Shown: positions 17,508-27,436, counted from the stretch's first letter. The stretch: 64,000 nucleotides of DNA from Hydrogenophilus sp. (GCA_020725265.1 DYFK01000018.1:1-64000); one strand, 5' to 3'. Notes: generated from the letters alone by a model not told the origin. Translations and numbers: made by a program.

Positions 17508-18860
17508 TCAGGCCATGAAACCAAGGTCATCGACCGGGAATTGGCCAAGATTCGGGAAGATCCAGGCCAGCTCCTCCGACGAGGCCCCGAACCAGCGGCC
17601 CAAGGTGGCGCCGAACTGGGCGGTGGCGATGGTGGGAATCCACACCCCCCGACTACCGGCATCATCGGGGCCGCCCAGGGCGAATTCCGGCATCTGGCCA
17701 TGTATGCCGCCCCGCACCGCGCCACCCAGCACCAGTTGATGGTTGCCCCAGCCGTGGTCGGAGCCGCTGCCGCTGGGTTGCAGGGTGCGGCCGAATTCCG
17801 ACTGGGTGAAGGCGGTGACCTGCTGGGCCAGGCCGGCTTCCCGCATGGCCTGGTGGAAGGCCGCCAGGGCCTGGGAAAGCTGGGACAGCAGGTACCCCTG
17901 CTGCCATGCCTGACCGCCATGGGTGTCGAAGCCCCCCAGGGTGCAGAAGAACACCTGCCGGCCCGGGCCCATCTGGGCCCGCAGGCGTACCAGGCGGGCC
18001 ACCTCCCGCAATTGGTTGCCGATGGATGTTCCCGGGAACGGCGTGGCAAGGGGCGGCAGGTTGCCCGCCCCTTGCAGGGTGGCGGCCAGTTGCAGGCCAT
18101 CGGCGAAGGCCTGATTGGCGGCCTGGCGCAGGGGGCTGCCGCCATCCTGGGTCAGGATGGTGTCCACCGCCTGGCGGCGGGCGGTGGCGGCCGACTGGGG
18201 CCACAGACTCATGCCAGACAGGCTCAGGGTGGTGCCCGGGGCAATGACGTTGCCGGCGGTTTCATAGCCTTGCAGGAACAGGGCCGGAGAGGCGACCGAA
18301 ACCGCGCCCAGGCTGTCCGCCGTGCCGAAGCAATCCAGCAGCCGGCCACCCCAGCCGGTACCGTCCGGGGTGGGCACACCGGTCTGGGCCTGGACGGCCT
18401 GGTCCGAGTGGGAAAACAGGTTGGTGGGCCTGCCCAGACCTTGCAGGTATTCCGCCCGGGTCAGGGGCCGGTGCAGCAGGCCGGTATTGAGCACCACGGC
18501 CAGATCCCCGTCGATGTAGAGGGGGTTCAGTTCCGCCAGACCATGATGCAGGGCATGGATCTCGCCCTGGGCATCGGCGATGGGAGCCAGCAGTTCATTG
18601 CCGGCCAGGGCCAGGCCAGCGCGAATGGACTGATAGGCGGTGTAACGCCCCGCCGCCAGCGGCACGATGAGGTTGTTGCCATCGTTGCCGCCCATCAGGA
18701 ACACACAGACCAGGGCCTTGTAGTCAGCCGCCTGGGCCGCCCGGGCCGGATGCATACCGGCCAGGCCCAGGGCGGCCAGACTGGCGCTCAGTTTCAGGAA
18801 ATCGCGACGTGAAGCACGATGGTGAGTGGGATGGGAGGTGGCGTGGAAGTCGGGTTTCAT
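17508..18860 (-). CDS. DUF1501 exported protein with Tat signal
   Basis: A 450-residue protein with a twin-arginine signal (S-R-R-D-F-L-K-L-S-A) and then the DUF1501 core: L-V-C-V-F-L-M-G-G-N-D-G-N-N near the start, L-G-G-F-D-T-H-G-G, T-Q-S-E-F-G-R-T and G-S-D-H-G-W-G-N-H. DUF1501 proteins belong to the alkaline-phosphatase-like fold and are routinely encoded beside DUF1800 proteins, as here (25 bp apart). The activity is unproven. The ATG at 18860 follows an AAGGAA site. Base composition is markedly less CGCG-rich than in neighbouring genes. Confidence 0.88.
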   Translation of the reverse strand: MKPDFHATSHPTHHRASRRDFLKLSASLAALGLAGMHPARAAQAADYKALVCVFLMGGNDGNNLIVPLAAGRYTAYQSIRAGLALAGNELLAPIADAQGEIHALHHGLAELNPLYIDGDLAVVLNTGLLHRPLTRAEYLQGLGRPTNLFSHSDQAVQAQTGVPTPDGTGWGGRLLDCFGTADSLGAVSVASPALFLQGYETAGNVIAPGTTLSLSGMSLWPQSAATARRQAVDTILTQDGGSPLRQAANQAFADGLQLAATLQGAGNLPPLATPFPGTSIGNQLREVARLVRLRAQMGPGRQVFFCTLGGFDTHGGQAWQQGYLLSQLSQALAAFHQAMREAGLAQQVTAFTQSEFGRTLQPSGSGSDHGWGNHQLVLGGAVRGGIHGQMPEFALGGPDDAGSRGVWIPTIATAQFGATLGRWFGASSEELAWIFPNLGQFPVDDLGFMA

Positions 18861-18885
18861 CTCGGTTCCTTTTCGTCGATCCGGT

Positions 18886-20841
18886 TCAGCGCCGCACCGC
18901 GTATTCGCTGGAGATGGCCGCCAGGTAAAGGGCGCCCAGGGCCCGCTGGCTGGCGTCGGAGGTGGCCAGGGTGGCGTCCAGGATGGCCTGGCGCAGGCCA
19001 TCGGACATGCGTCCCTGGAACAGGGTCTGGTTTACCTGTTCCACCAGGGCGACGGGATTGCCCGCCAGGGCCGTGAAGGGTGCCAGGTTGACGCTGAAGG
19101 CCGATCCCAACTGGCCGCTGAGCAGGCTGTGGATCAGGTTGGCCCGCTGCACCGCCAGGGTGGGGGTGTAGATCTGGAACTCCGGCCCGTAGAGGTCGGG
19201 ATGGCCCGGCAAAGCCGCCAGGGGGGAATAGAAGCTGAACACGGTGGGGGGCGTCAGCACCAGTTGCCCCAGGTCGCCGAACAGGTACAGGAAAGTGGCC
19301 GGGTCGCCGATCTGGGCCCCCAGGGCCCGGCCCAGGTTCAGCACGTGCAGCACCGGGTCTTTCAGGTGGCCGTGCTGCACCGCCGGCAGGGCGCTGGCTT
19401 CCGGGTCGGTGAGAATGGCCGTGAGCACCGCTTTCAGGTCGCCCCGCACCCCCTGGCCGTTGTCGATGAAGACGTTGGCCACCCGCTCGATGTAGGCCGG
19501 GCTGGGATTGCTGGTCACCAGGGAACGGATCAGCCGGGTGGCCACGAAGGGGGGCACGTTGGGGTGCTGGAAGACGTTGTCGATGACGGCTTCCAGATCC
19601 TGTTCCGTGGTCTGGCCTGCCGGCAGCACCTGGCCGCCGAGCAGGGTTTTTGCGCCCATGTCGTGGTTGGCGTCCCGGGGTTCCATGGTGCCCACGAAGT
19701 ATTCCCAGTTCTGGCTGCCGGGGGTGGCGCCGGGGCGGGTGGGATAAGTCCAGCCGGTGAGGGCCCGGGCGAATTCCGCCAGACGGGCCTGGTCGTAGGT
19801 GGGCACCGGCTGGCCCTGACCATCCAGCACCGGGCCACCGTCCGGATGCAGTTCCCACAGGCCGATGCTGAACAGTTGCAGCAGTTCCCGGGCGTAGTTC
19901 TCGTTCGGGGCGCTGGAGGCCGTGGCCTTGGTGCTGTTGGCCAGATCCAGGAACTTGCCCATGGTGGGGCTCAGGGTCACTTCCTTGAGCAGGGTGCGGT
20001 AATTGCCGAAGGCATTGCGGGACAGCAGCCGCACCCAGGGAATCAGCTCCTCGCCGCTGGTGTTCTTGTTGGCGGACACCACCAGGGTCTGGCCCAGGGC
20101 GAACATCATGCGCTGACGCAACGAGTCCGGGCCGGTGGCCATGTTCTGGAACAGCCGGGCGCGTACCTGGCTGGCGTTCAAACCATCCGGCAGGGTGCTT
20201 TCCGGCATCAGGAACTGCTGGGCCAGCCAGGCTTCCCGGCCCAGGGTGCGCAGGGCAGTGATATCGGCCGCCGTGGGGCCGAAGGTGGCCTGCTCCAGGA
20301 AACGGGTCGCCTCGATGACCTGGATGTCCGGCGCCGGGGTGGGCGCCGGGTCCGGTGTCGGCGTGGGCTCGGGGCCTGGAACAGGATCGGGTGCGGGATC
20401 GGGGGTGGGATCGGGGGTGGGCTCCGGGTCCGGCGTGGGGTCGGGGCTGGGATCAGGTTCGGGTTCCGGTACCGGCAGGTTTTCCACCAGGTTCACGGTA
20501 TAGCGGCCCACTTCCTGCCAGTTCTGGTAGACCACCACGGCGATGGCGTTCTGGCCGCTGCATACCCAGGCATTGCGGGTGGCGCCGCTGGCGGTGGGGG
20601 TGTTGGCCACGTAGAGCATGTGGGCTGGGTCCAGCAGGGTGGCCGTCACCGGTATGGAGCAGGCCTCGGTGCGGGGAATGGCGTACGCATAGACAGCAGG
20701 GTCGAAGGTGGGGCTCAGGCCGGCCACGGCCAGGCCGCTCAGGGCGGGGGCGGCCTGGGCTGGCACGACCAGGACTAGAAAGCAGGCCAGGCCCAGAGGG
20801 CGTAACGTGGCTTGCAAGGCAAAGGCATGTTTGAACCGCAT
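18886..20841 (-). CDS. DUF1800 exported protein with a Pro-Glu-Pro-Asp linker
   Basis: A 651-residue protein: signal peptide (ending A-Q-A), a beta-rich N-terminal domain to about residue 125, then a repetitive linker of about 45 residues built from P-E-P, D-P-T-P-D-P and P-T-P-D-P-A units, then the DUF1800 domain (R-F-L-E-Q-A-T-F-G-P-T onward; N-E-N-Y-A-R-E-L-L-Q-L-F-S-I-G-L is diagnostic). The ATG at 20841 follows GGAGAGG. DUF1800 function is unknown, and the pair with DUF1501 is conserved in many exported-protein loci. The linker makes the N-terminal domain a movable module, perhaps for surface binding. Confidence 0.88.
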   Translation of the reverse strand: MRFKHAFALQATLRPLGLACFLVLVVPAQAAPALSGLAVAGLSPTFDPAVYAYAIPRTEACSIPVTATLLDPAHMLYVANTPTASGATRNAWVCSGQNAIAVVVYQNWQEVGRYTVNLVENLPVPEPEPDPSPDPTPDPEPTPDPTPDPAPDPVPGPEPTPTPDPAPTPAPDIQVIEATRFLEQATFGPTAADITALRTLGREAWLAQQFLMPESTLPDGLNASQVRARLFQNMATGPDSLRQRMMFALGQTLVVSANKNTSGEELIPWVRLLSRNAFGNYRTLLKEVTLSPTMGKFLDLANSTKATASSAPNENYARELLQLFSIGLWELHPDGGPVLDGQGQPVPTYDQARLAEFARALTGWTYPTRPGATPGSQNWEYFVGTMEPRDANHDMGAKTLLGGQVLPAGQTTEQDLEAVIDNVFQHPNVPPFVATRLIRSLVTSNPSPAYIERVANVFIDNGQGVRGDLKAVLTAILTDPEASALPAVQHGHLKDPVLHVLNLGRALGAQIGDPATFLYLFGDLGQLVLTPPTVFSFYSPLAALPGHPDLYGPEFQIYTPTLAVQRANLIHSLLSGQLGSAFSVNLAPFTALAGNPVALVEQVNQTLFQGRMSDGLRQAILDATLATSDASQRALGALYLAAISSEYAVRR

Positions 20842-20945
20842 GAACCTCTCCAGATCAAGGGGGTGACGGAATGGCTTGCGCCGTGGGCCGTGGTGGAGTC
20901 CTCCGGCATCGCGCCGGATCGACAAGGACCCGGGAACTGGCCTGA

Positions 20946-21749
20946 CTACCGCGCGTTCCATGGCATCCGCAGCAAGTCGTAAATGGTTTTCGGGGCGGGT
21001 CCACCCAGGCCGAACACCAGGTCCGAGTGGGGACGGGCCGATGGATCCAGCGCGGTTCCGAACAGCCGGTCCCAGAATGAGAACACCGAGGCCAGGTTGG
21101 CGCGGGCCTCTTCAGGCCGGTCTGAATGGTGGACGCGATGAATGGTCGGCGTGACCAGCACCCGGCTGATGGCGGCTTCCAGCCGCCCCGGCAACGCTAG
21201 GTTGCCGTGGGCCAGGAAACCCAGCGCGATGGCGGCTGTATCCAGGATAAGCACCCCCACGGGGTCCAGACCGGCCACGATCACCAGCAGGATCATGGCT
21301 CCCCCCGTTGCCAGCGCTTCCAGAGGATGGAAACGCAAGGCCAGGGTGCAGTCATATTCCGTATCGCTGTGATGCACCTGATGCAGACGCCACAGCCAAC
21401 CCACCCTGTGAGCGGCCAGATGCGCAAGGTAACGGGCCAGATCCAGGACCAGCACGCTCAGCGCCATCGCGCCGGCTCCGGTCAGGCCCATGCGGTTCAG
21501 CAAGCCCCAACCCTGATCCCGGGCCAGCAGGGCCGCTCCAACCAAGCCCAACGGCAGCAGAAGCGCGAACAACCCCTGGTTGCAGAAATGCAGGCCCACA
21601 TTCAGCCGCCAGCGAAGTCCGGGACCGGTGTCCGGACGACGCCAGGGCCACCAGGTTTCCGCCAGCGCCACCAGGGTAAAGCCACCGACCAGGGCCGTCA
21701 GGTACCAAGCGCCGGCGTGGGACGGAACGGCTTCCAGCAAGGTTTCCAC
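20946..21749 (-). CDS. Sterol desaturase / fatty acid hydroxylase family membrane protein
   Basis: A 267-residue polytopic membrane protein with the di-iron histidine boxes of the fatty-acid-hydroxylase superfamily: H-L-A-A-H (HX3H), H-Q-V-H-H-S (HX2HH) and H-R-V-H-H-S (HX2HH). About five or six helices surround them. Such enzymes hydroxylate or desaturate lipids using oxygen. It lies 10 bp after the 52-residue PEP-CTERM gene and probably shares its promoter. The substrate is not predictable; hopanoids, sterols and ornithine lipids are all possible. Confidence 0.85.
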   Translation of the reverse strand: METLLEAVPSHAGAWYLTALVGGFTLVALAETWWPWRRPDTGPGLRWRLNVGLHFCNQGLFALLLPLGLVGAALLARDQGWGLLNRMGLTGAGAMALSVLVLDLARYLAHLAAHRVGWLWRLHQVHHSDTEYDCTLALRFHPLEALATGGAMILLVIVAGLDPVGVLILDTAAIALGFLAHGNLALPGRLEAAISRVLVTPTIHRVHHSDRPEEARANLASVFSFWDRLFGTALDPSARPHSDLVFGLGGPAPKTIYDLLRMPWNAR

Positions 21750-21759
21750 GAATGCGCGG

Positions 21760-21918
21760 CTATTTTTCGCGGCGCCGGCGCAGGAGGGCGACGGCCAGCG
21801 CCGCCGCCCCGATGCCCAGCAGGGCCAGCCCCTCGGGCTCGGGAATGGGCGTGGCGATGGTGGCCAGGGCCGGAGAACTGGCCAGCAGACATGTGAGCAG
21901 CGGCAGGATCGTTTTCAT
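21760..21918 (-). CDS. Minimal PEP-CTERM protein (52 residues)
   Basis: The ORF is short but has a GGAG site and a textbook architecture: signal peptide M-K-T-I-L-P-L-L-T-C-L-L-A-S-S-P-A-L-A, then only about six residues, then the sorting tail I-P-E-P-E-G-L-A-L-L-G-I-G, a hydrophobic helix and R-R-R-R-E-K. PEP-CTERM tails direct proteins to exosortase for cleavage and surface release. Here almost nothing lies between the two signals. Either the passenger domain was deleted, or the product is a tiny secreted peptide or membrane decoy. It is preceded by a copy of the shared 65-bp element at 21973-22037. Confidence 0.65.
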   Translation of the reverse strand: MKTILPLLTCLLASSPALATIATPIPEPEGLALLGIGAAALAVALLRRRREK

Positions 21919-21972
21919 GGACGGGGCTCCTTTTCCATTGGATGGGACGCGGGAATCGCGTCTCCGGCGATG

Positions 21973-22037
21973 CCAGTCTGGTCTGAGCATGTATCAATCC
22001 GGCTTCAGGCGGCGGGCTTCTGGGTTTCAATCGTTTC
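21973..22037 (-). promoter_or_regulatory. Shared regulatory element, copy A
   Basis: On the plus strand this reads CCAGT (21973), GTATC 18 bases later (21991), GCTTC at +29, and a direct repeat GTTTC-N4-GTTTC at +51 (22024-22037). Two further copies at 30288 and 30837 have the same blocks at the same spacing to within one base. It lies in the divergent gap between the minimal PEP-CTERM gene (minus) and the hybrid kinase gene (plus), 55 bp from the first and 41 bp from the second start. By orientation relative to the other copies it should serve the minus-strand gene. Confidence 0.6.
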
Positions 22038-22078
22038 AACGCATAGAATCCGGCAACCGCGACAAACCAGGGAGCCCC

Positions 22079-24897
22079 ATGTCCACCATCGCGTCCACCC
22101 TCACCGGCAGAACGCTGATACGCCTGGCTCTGGGCGGCGGTTTCGTCCTGCTGCTGACCAGCGCGGTGAGCACCTGGGTGCTGTATGGGCAGGTGGAAGA
22201 CCATGCCACCGAGCGCCTGGCCTTGCGGACCCTGGAGCGGGCGCGGGTCACCGAGCGGGTGCTGGCCCAGACCGTCGAATCCCATGAAGCGGTGCGCCGG
22301 GCTTTCCTGGAGAAATGGCCGCTCTATCAAGGCACGGAAACGCTGCGCCGTTTCGAGCAATTGTTCATGCGTTACCCCGACGGGGCCATCCGCAACCGGC
22401 CGGAGATCAGCGACGGCCGCAAAGGGGCCACGGGCTGGATACGCAAGAGAGAAGTGGTCAGCGATGACCTGAAACGGCGCTTCGTGCTGTTCTTCGATCT
22501 TTCCCAGCAATACGGCCCCGGCATGGTGGTGCGGGAGGACAACCTCTTTTTCACCAGCCTGCCCGAGCAGGCCAACATGGGTTATGACCCGATCCTGTAT
22601 CCGGACTGGATACTCACCATTCCACCGGATTTCGACCAGAAGAACTACGAATGGGGCCGCGTGGCCTACGCCCCCGCCCAGGCCGGCGAGGGCACCCGCT
22701 GGGCGGGGCCGGAACTGGACGACAGCGGCGGGGATGCCGGCCTGGTGTTTTCCGTTCTGACCCCGCTCGTCTATCAGGGCCGCCATCTGGCCACGATGGC
22801 CTCCAGCAATAGTGTGGAAGGTTTGCTGCGCCGGGTATTGCACCACGGGGCGAACCCGCTGGAACGCCAGGCTGGCAGGCTGGTGTTGCTGCGGCAGGAT
22901 GGGCGGATCATCCACGACACCCAGTCCGTCGACGGCGGTGGCCACCTGGCCTCCGCCCTGCCCTTGCACACCCGCATCCTGGCCGCCACCGCCCAGGCGC
23001 CCCGCTTACCCCTCACCGGCTACGATGCCGAAGAGGACTGCTACTACGCCGTGGCCCGCATCGAAGGGCCAGGCTGGCTGGCGGCAACCGTGCTGCCCGG
23101 CCGGGTGGTACAGGCCGAGGCACTGAGCCAGGCCCAGTGGGCTTTGTGGGCAGGCGCCCTGGCCCTGGTTCTGCTGCTGTCTGTTTTTGCCGCCGTGTTG
23201 CGTCGCCGTATCGCCCAGCCCCTGGGGGAACTGACCCGGGCCGCCGAGCGGGTAGCGGCGGGCGACGAAGGCGTGCGCCTGCCTGCGGGCCGCCCCGACG
23301 AACTGGGCCGCCTGGCCCAGGCCTTCAACGACATGGCCGCCAAGGTGGCCCGGCGGGACGCCGCCCTGCGCCAGGACAAGGCGGACATCGAGGCCGCCCT
23401 GGCGGAAGTGCGCCGCACCGAAGAACGCTGGCGGGCCATGACCGAGAACGCTTCGGACATGATCGTGGTGATGGACCCGGAAGGGGCCATCCGCTATGCC
23501 AGCCCTTCGGTGGAACGCTTTCTGGGACGCCCGGCGGCAAGCCTGCTGGGCCACCCCGCCCTGGATCTGGTGCACCCCGAAGACCAGGCCCGCCTGGCCC
23601 CCCTGATCACCCAGCCCACCGGCCAGGCGGTGGAGTTCCGCGCCCAACGGGCGGATGGCGAATGGCGCAGCCTGGAGTCCGTGGCCAGCGACCTGCGCGG
23701 CCACCCGGCGGTGGGGGGGCAGGTGCTCAACATCCGCGACATCACCGACCAGCTCCAGGCCGAGGCCGAGCTGGCTCGGCAACGGGACGCCCTGCACCAG
23801 AGCGAGAAACTGGCCGCCCTGGGCGGCCTGCTGGCCGGCGTGGCCCATGAGTTGAACAACCCCCTGGCGGTGGTGGTGGGGCGTTCCTGCCAACTGGAAG
23901 CCAGCCTGGCGGATGCGGGCCAGCGGGATACCGCCGGCGCCATCCGGCGGGCGGCGGAGCGCTGCGCCCGCATCGTCAAGACCTTCCTGGCCATGGCCCG
24001 GCAACAGCCCCCCGGCGGGAAGCCACCGACCTCAACGCTGTCATCCTGGGAGCCCTGGAAATGCTGGGCTACAGCCTGCGTTCCGGCGGCGTGGAGGTGC
24101 GGACCCGCTTCCAGCCCGGCCTGCCGCCGGTGCAGGCCGACGGTGACCAGCTGGGCCAGGTGTTCCTCAACCTGTTCACCAATGCCCAACACGCCCTGGC
24201 GGAAGTGGACGGCCTGCGGCAACTGACCGTGGCCTCTTCCTGGGATGCGGAAAACAGCCAGATCCGGGTGCGGGTGAAAGACAGCGGCCCGGGCATACCC
24301 TCGGACCTGCGCTCCCGCATTTTCGAGCCCTTCTTCACCACCAAGGACGTGGGCGAAGGCACGGGGGTGGGCCTGGCGGTGAGCCTGGGCATCGTCCAGT
24401 CCCATGGCGGCAGCCTGGAGTTGGTGCAGACGCTGGCCGGCCAGGGAGCCTGTTTTGAAGTCACTCTGCCGGTGGCGGCGGGGGATGCTGGTACCGCTGA
24501 AGGGCAAACCCCGTTGCAACCCGCGGCCGGCGGCCTGCGCATCCTGGTGGTGGACGACGAAGTGGAAATCGCGGAAATCCTGCGGGACATCCTGGCCCCG
24601 GCGGGCCACGCCGTGAGCCTGGCCCACGACGGCCGCCAGGCCCTGGAACGGCTGGCGCGAAACGATTACGACCTGGTGTTCAGCGATCTGAAGATGCCGG
24701 ACATGGACGGCCCCGCCCTGTACCGGGAAATCGCCGCCCGCCACCCCGGGTTGGCCAGGCGGGTGGTCATCGTCACCGGCGACACCCTGGGGGGCGCCGC
24801 CCGGCGTTTCCTGGACGAAACCGGCCTGCCGGTGGTGGACAAACCCTTCGCGCCGGCGGCTATTCTGGAAGTTGCGGCACGATTCGAGGCGGTTTGA
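22079..24897 (+). pseudogene. Hybrid sensor histidine kinase, frameshifted in a C-run
   Basis: The intact gene would encode about 939 residues: N-terminal membrane helix, large periplasmic sensor domain (to about 360), second helix, HAMP (R-R-I-A-Q-P-L-G-E-L-T), PAS (about 450-560), His590 in [10 protein letters not shown], ATPase, and a C-terminal REC ([15 protein letters not shown]). At 24008-24013 a run of six C where seven are needed shifts the frame near codon 644. Translation then ends at 24226, before the ATPase. The rest (from about 24061) is open in the shifted frame. It is a paralogue of the 949-residue kinase at 30925-33774. It may be a real loss, a slippage switch or a sequencing error. 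Confidence 0.75.
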
Positions 24898-24950
24898 AGC
24901 GGCCGAGCCAGGCCCTGCAAGCCAAGAGGGAAGCACCTTGTCATGTGACT

Positions 24951-25664
24951 TCAGTCAAGAAGCGATGTCGAGCCAAGATTACCCACTCCGTTTCCATAGG
25001 CACGGTTATGGCGTACTTGGGCTATGGTGATTCCCCAGCCCGAGTTGTAGCGAGCGACGCTGTCCATGACGGCGGCCACGAAATACATACCATCCCCACA
25101 GTTATATTCCGCCACGCTGTCTTTCACCCAGACCGCGCTGGATATTCCTCCCCGGCCATTCCCCGATACCCGTAGCGCGTCAATCGTCATATGTTGTGCT
25201 ACCGCGTTTTCGCTTTCGAAGCCAACCACGCCGATTCCGCCAACGCCAGCGATCGTGCCGTTACTGATATGTACCGCGGCGGGCGTATGTCTCGGCAAAT
25301 AGATGGCCACACCCATGCCGGTCGTCCAGCTCGAGCTCATGTCGCTGCATGTCAGGTTAGCGCCGACAAAATCGCCGTTTGTAGTGACCGGCCCCTGGAT
25401 GGCGAAGCCGTTCAGGTCCAGGGTCACCCGGGGGCTGGTGATCTCAACGCCGGTAGTGTTCACGTCATTGATGGTCAGGTTACCCGCCAGCTTGTACTTG
25501 CCTGGCAGGCTGAGGGTGACGGGAAAGCCCGGCGCGTCGCCCGGCGTGACGTTGCCGGCCAGGGCCTTGGCCTGGGTGATGAGGGTTTCGCCATCCACGG
25601 CGTGGGCCGGCAGGGTGGCCGCGCACAGGGCGGCGATGGCGGCGGGCAATACGGTCGATTTCAT
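24951..25664 (-). CDS. Exported parallel beta-helix-like protein
   Basis: A 237-residue protein with a signal peptide ending A-H-A, followed by V-D-G-E-T-L-I-T-Q-A-K-A-L-A-G-N-V-T-P-G-D. It contains V-T-L-D-L-N-G-F-A-I, a hallmark of right-handed beta-helix/pectate-lyase-fold repeats, and later short Gly/Asn-rich turns. It is a paralogue of the protein at 27437-28177. The ATG at 25664 is preceded by GGAG at suitable spacing. No catalytic residues are recognisable, so it is probably a structural or binding surface protein. It is the last gene of the long minus-strand operon. Confidence 0.7.
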   Translation of the reverse strand: MKSTVLPAAIAALCAATLPAHAVDGETLITQAKALAGNVTPGDAPGFPVTLSLPGKYKLAGNLTINDVNTTGVEITSPRVTLDLNGFAIQGPVTTNGDFVGANLTCSDMSSSWTTGMGVAIYLPRHTPAAVHISNGTIAGVGGIGVVGFESENAVAQHMTIDALRVSGNGRGGISSAVWVKDSVAEYNCGDGMYFVAAVMDSVARYNSGWGITIAQVRHNRAYGNGVGNLGSTSLLD

Positions 25665-25741
25665 GAGGTTCTCCATGGATTGAGTGTCGGCAAGCGCCGA
25701 TTTCGCGAAAGTTGTGGAGGGTGATGTCGGCAACACCGCCG

Positions 25742-27403
25742 TCAGCGGGCGCCTCCGCGCCCCCGCGTGGTGGACGCCGGACCCGGCAACACCGGTGCCG
25801 AGGTTGTCGACAGCTTGGGCGGAACGCGATGCGCGGTGGCCTGTTCGTATGCGTGGGCCAGGGCCAGCAACAAGGCCTCGGAGTGCGGCCGGCCGACGAA
25901 CACCAGACTGAACGGCGACGCGCTGTCGGGGTACTGTCCCGCCGGCACCGTGACCGCCGGCAGACCGGCGATGTTGATCGCCGATACCGTGGTTTCCGAG
26001 ATCACTGCGTCGTCGTACAGGCCGGGCAACGCCTCGGTGGCTTGGGGAAACACCAGCGCGTCCAGTGCCTGTCCGTCCATGACCTGCCCGAAGAGGTCGA
26101 GATAGGCCGCCTTGAGCGCGGAAAACTCCGACAGATCCGGGGAAATGGCGGGATCCGCCAGGGAATCCCGCAGCTCGGGCAGCACTTCGGTGTACCAGAA
26201 CAGCGGTTCGCCCTCGTCGAAGGGGGATGCGCCGACCATCTGCTTCAGGGCCGCCAGCGAAGGCACGTCCAGACCCGGTAGATAGCGTTCGAAATCATGG
26301 GCCGCCGATTCGGTGCCGCGAAAATCGTAAGGCTCGTCCGGCAGGGCCAGTTCGGCGAACCCGCTGCCGGCGAAGGGGTCTTCGACCAGTGCCGCGCCCA
26401 GCGCCTGGAGCTCGCCCAGCGCCCGCGCGTACAACGTCGTGGTCGGGGCCGACAGCGGCGTCGGCCGCCAGCCCGGTCCGTACAGGCCGAGACGCTTGCC
26501 TTGCAGCGCGTGCGCGGTCAGTCCGGCGGCATAGCCACCGGCCGGCGCCAACGGACCGGCCAGCACCGACAACAGGATCGCCGCGTCGCGCACGCAGCGG
26601 GCGATCGGCCCGGCGACATCACGGGTGCTGGCCGCCAGTGGCGCGATGCCATCCGTCGGGATCAGGCCGAAGGTCGGCTTGACGCCGACCAGACTCTGCG
26701 CGGCGGCCGGGTTCTGGATCGAACCCCCGGTCTCCTCGCCCAGCGCGATCAACGCCATGCCGGCGGCCACGGCGGTGGCCGAACCGCTGCTGCTGGCGCC
26801 CGGTGCCAGATCGTGGTCGATGGCATTCAGGGTGGGGCCGGCCCAACTGCTGTTGGCGCGCGTGCCGTCATCGCTGAAGGCCGGAATGTTGGTTTTGCCC
26901 AGGATCACGGCGCCGGCATCCAGCAGGCGTTGCACGACACCGGCGTTGGCACGCGGAAACAGGTCGATGCCACCGGCGCGCACGCTGGTGCGATGCCAGC
27001 CAAAGGTCGACGGCGCGCCCAGCCAGTCCATCGATTCCTTGATCGCCACCGGAATGCCGGCGAGGGGTCCGATCGATTGGCCGAGTTCACGCGCCTGATC
27101 GGTGGCGCGGGCTTGCGCCAGCGCCAGCGGGTTCAGGGTCGTGAACGCGTTGTAACGCGGCTGGTACCGATCGATCTGTTTCAGGTAGGCGCGGGTCAGC
27201 ATCACCGAAGTGAAGCGACCCGTATCGAGCCCGTCGATGGCTTCGCGCAAGCTCAGGTTGAGTACGTCGATATCGTCGTCGTCCCGCCCGCCGCCACAAC
27301 CGGCCAGCAGCGCGGCGGCCGCGCCGAGCAGCAGGAAACGCCGGCGCGGCGGATTGAACGGAAATCGAACGGAGACGGGAAAAGTTTCGAGATTCTTGGT
27401 CAT
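25742..27403 (-). CDS. Amidase-signature family lipoprotein
   Basis: A 553-residue amidase-signature enzyme. The Ser-cisSer-Lys triad is visible: Lys122 in V-A-I-K-E-S-M-D, the cis-Ser in G-A-S-S-S-G-S-A (about residues 203-210) and the nucleophile Ser228 in G-G-S-I-Q-N-P-A. The N terminus has R-R-R-F-L-L-L-G then A-A-A-L-L-A-G-C, a lipobox on a signal with an Arg pair, so it is likely an envelope lipoprotein. The substrate is unknown; the family includes peptide amidases. Its CGCG-rich composition matches the chromosomal background, while the beta-helix genes on both sides do not. Confidence 0.85.
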   Translation of the reverse strand: MTKNLETFPVSVRFPFNPPRRRFLLLGAAAALLAGCGGGRDDDDIDVLNLSLREAIDGLDTGRFTSVMLTRAYLKQIDRYQPRYNAFTTLNPLALAQARATDQARELGQSIGPLAGIPVAIKESMDWLGAPSTFGWHRTSVRAGGIDLFPRANAGVVQRLLDAGAVILGKTNIPAFSDDGTRANSSWAGPTLNAIDHDLAPGASSSGSATAVAAGMALIALGEETGGSIQNPAAAQSLVGVKPTFGLIPTDGIAPLAASTRDVAGPIARCVRDAAILLSVLAGPLAPAGGYAAGLTAHALQGKRLGLYGPGWRPTPLSAPTTTLYARALGELQALGAALVEDPFAGSGFAELALPDEPYDFRGTESAAHDFERYLPGLDVPSLAALKQMVGASPFDEGEPLFWYTEVLPELRDSLADPAISPDLSEFSALKAAYLDLFGQVMDGQALDALVFPQATEALPGLYDDAVISETTVSAINIAGLPAVTVPAGQYPDSASPFSLVFVGRPHSEALLLALAHAYEQATAHRVPPKLSTTSAPVLPGPASTTRGRGGAR

Positions 27404-27436
27404 GATGCGATTCCAGATTCAGCCAGGGGTCAGGGC

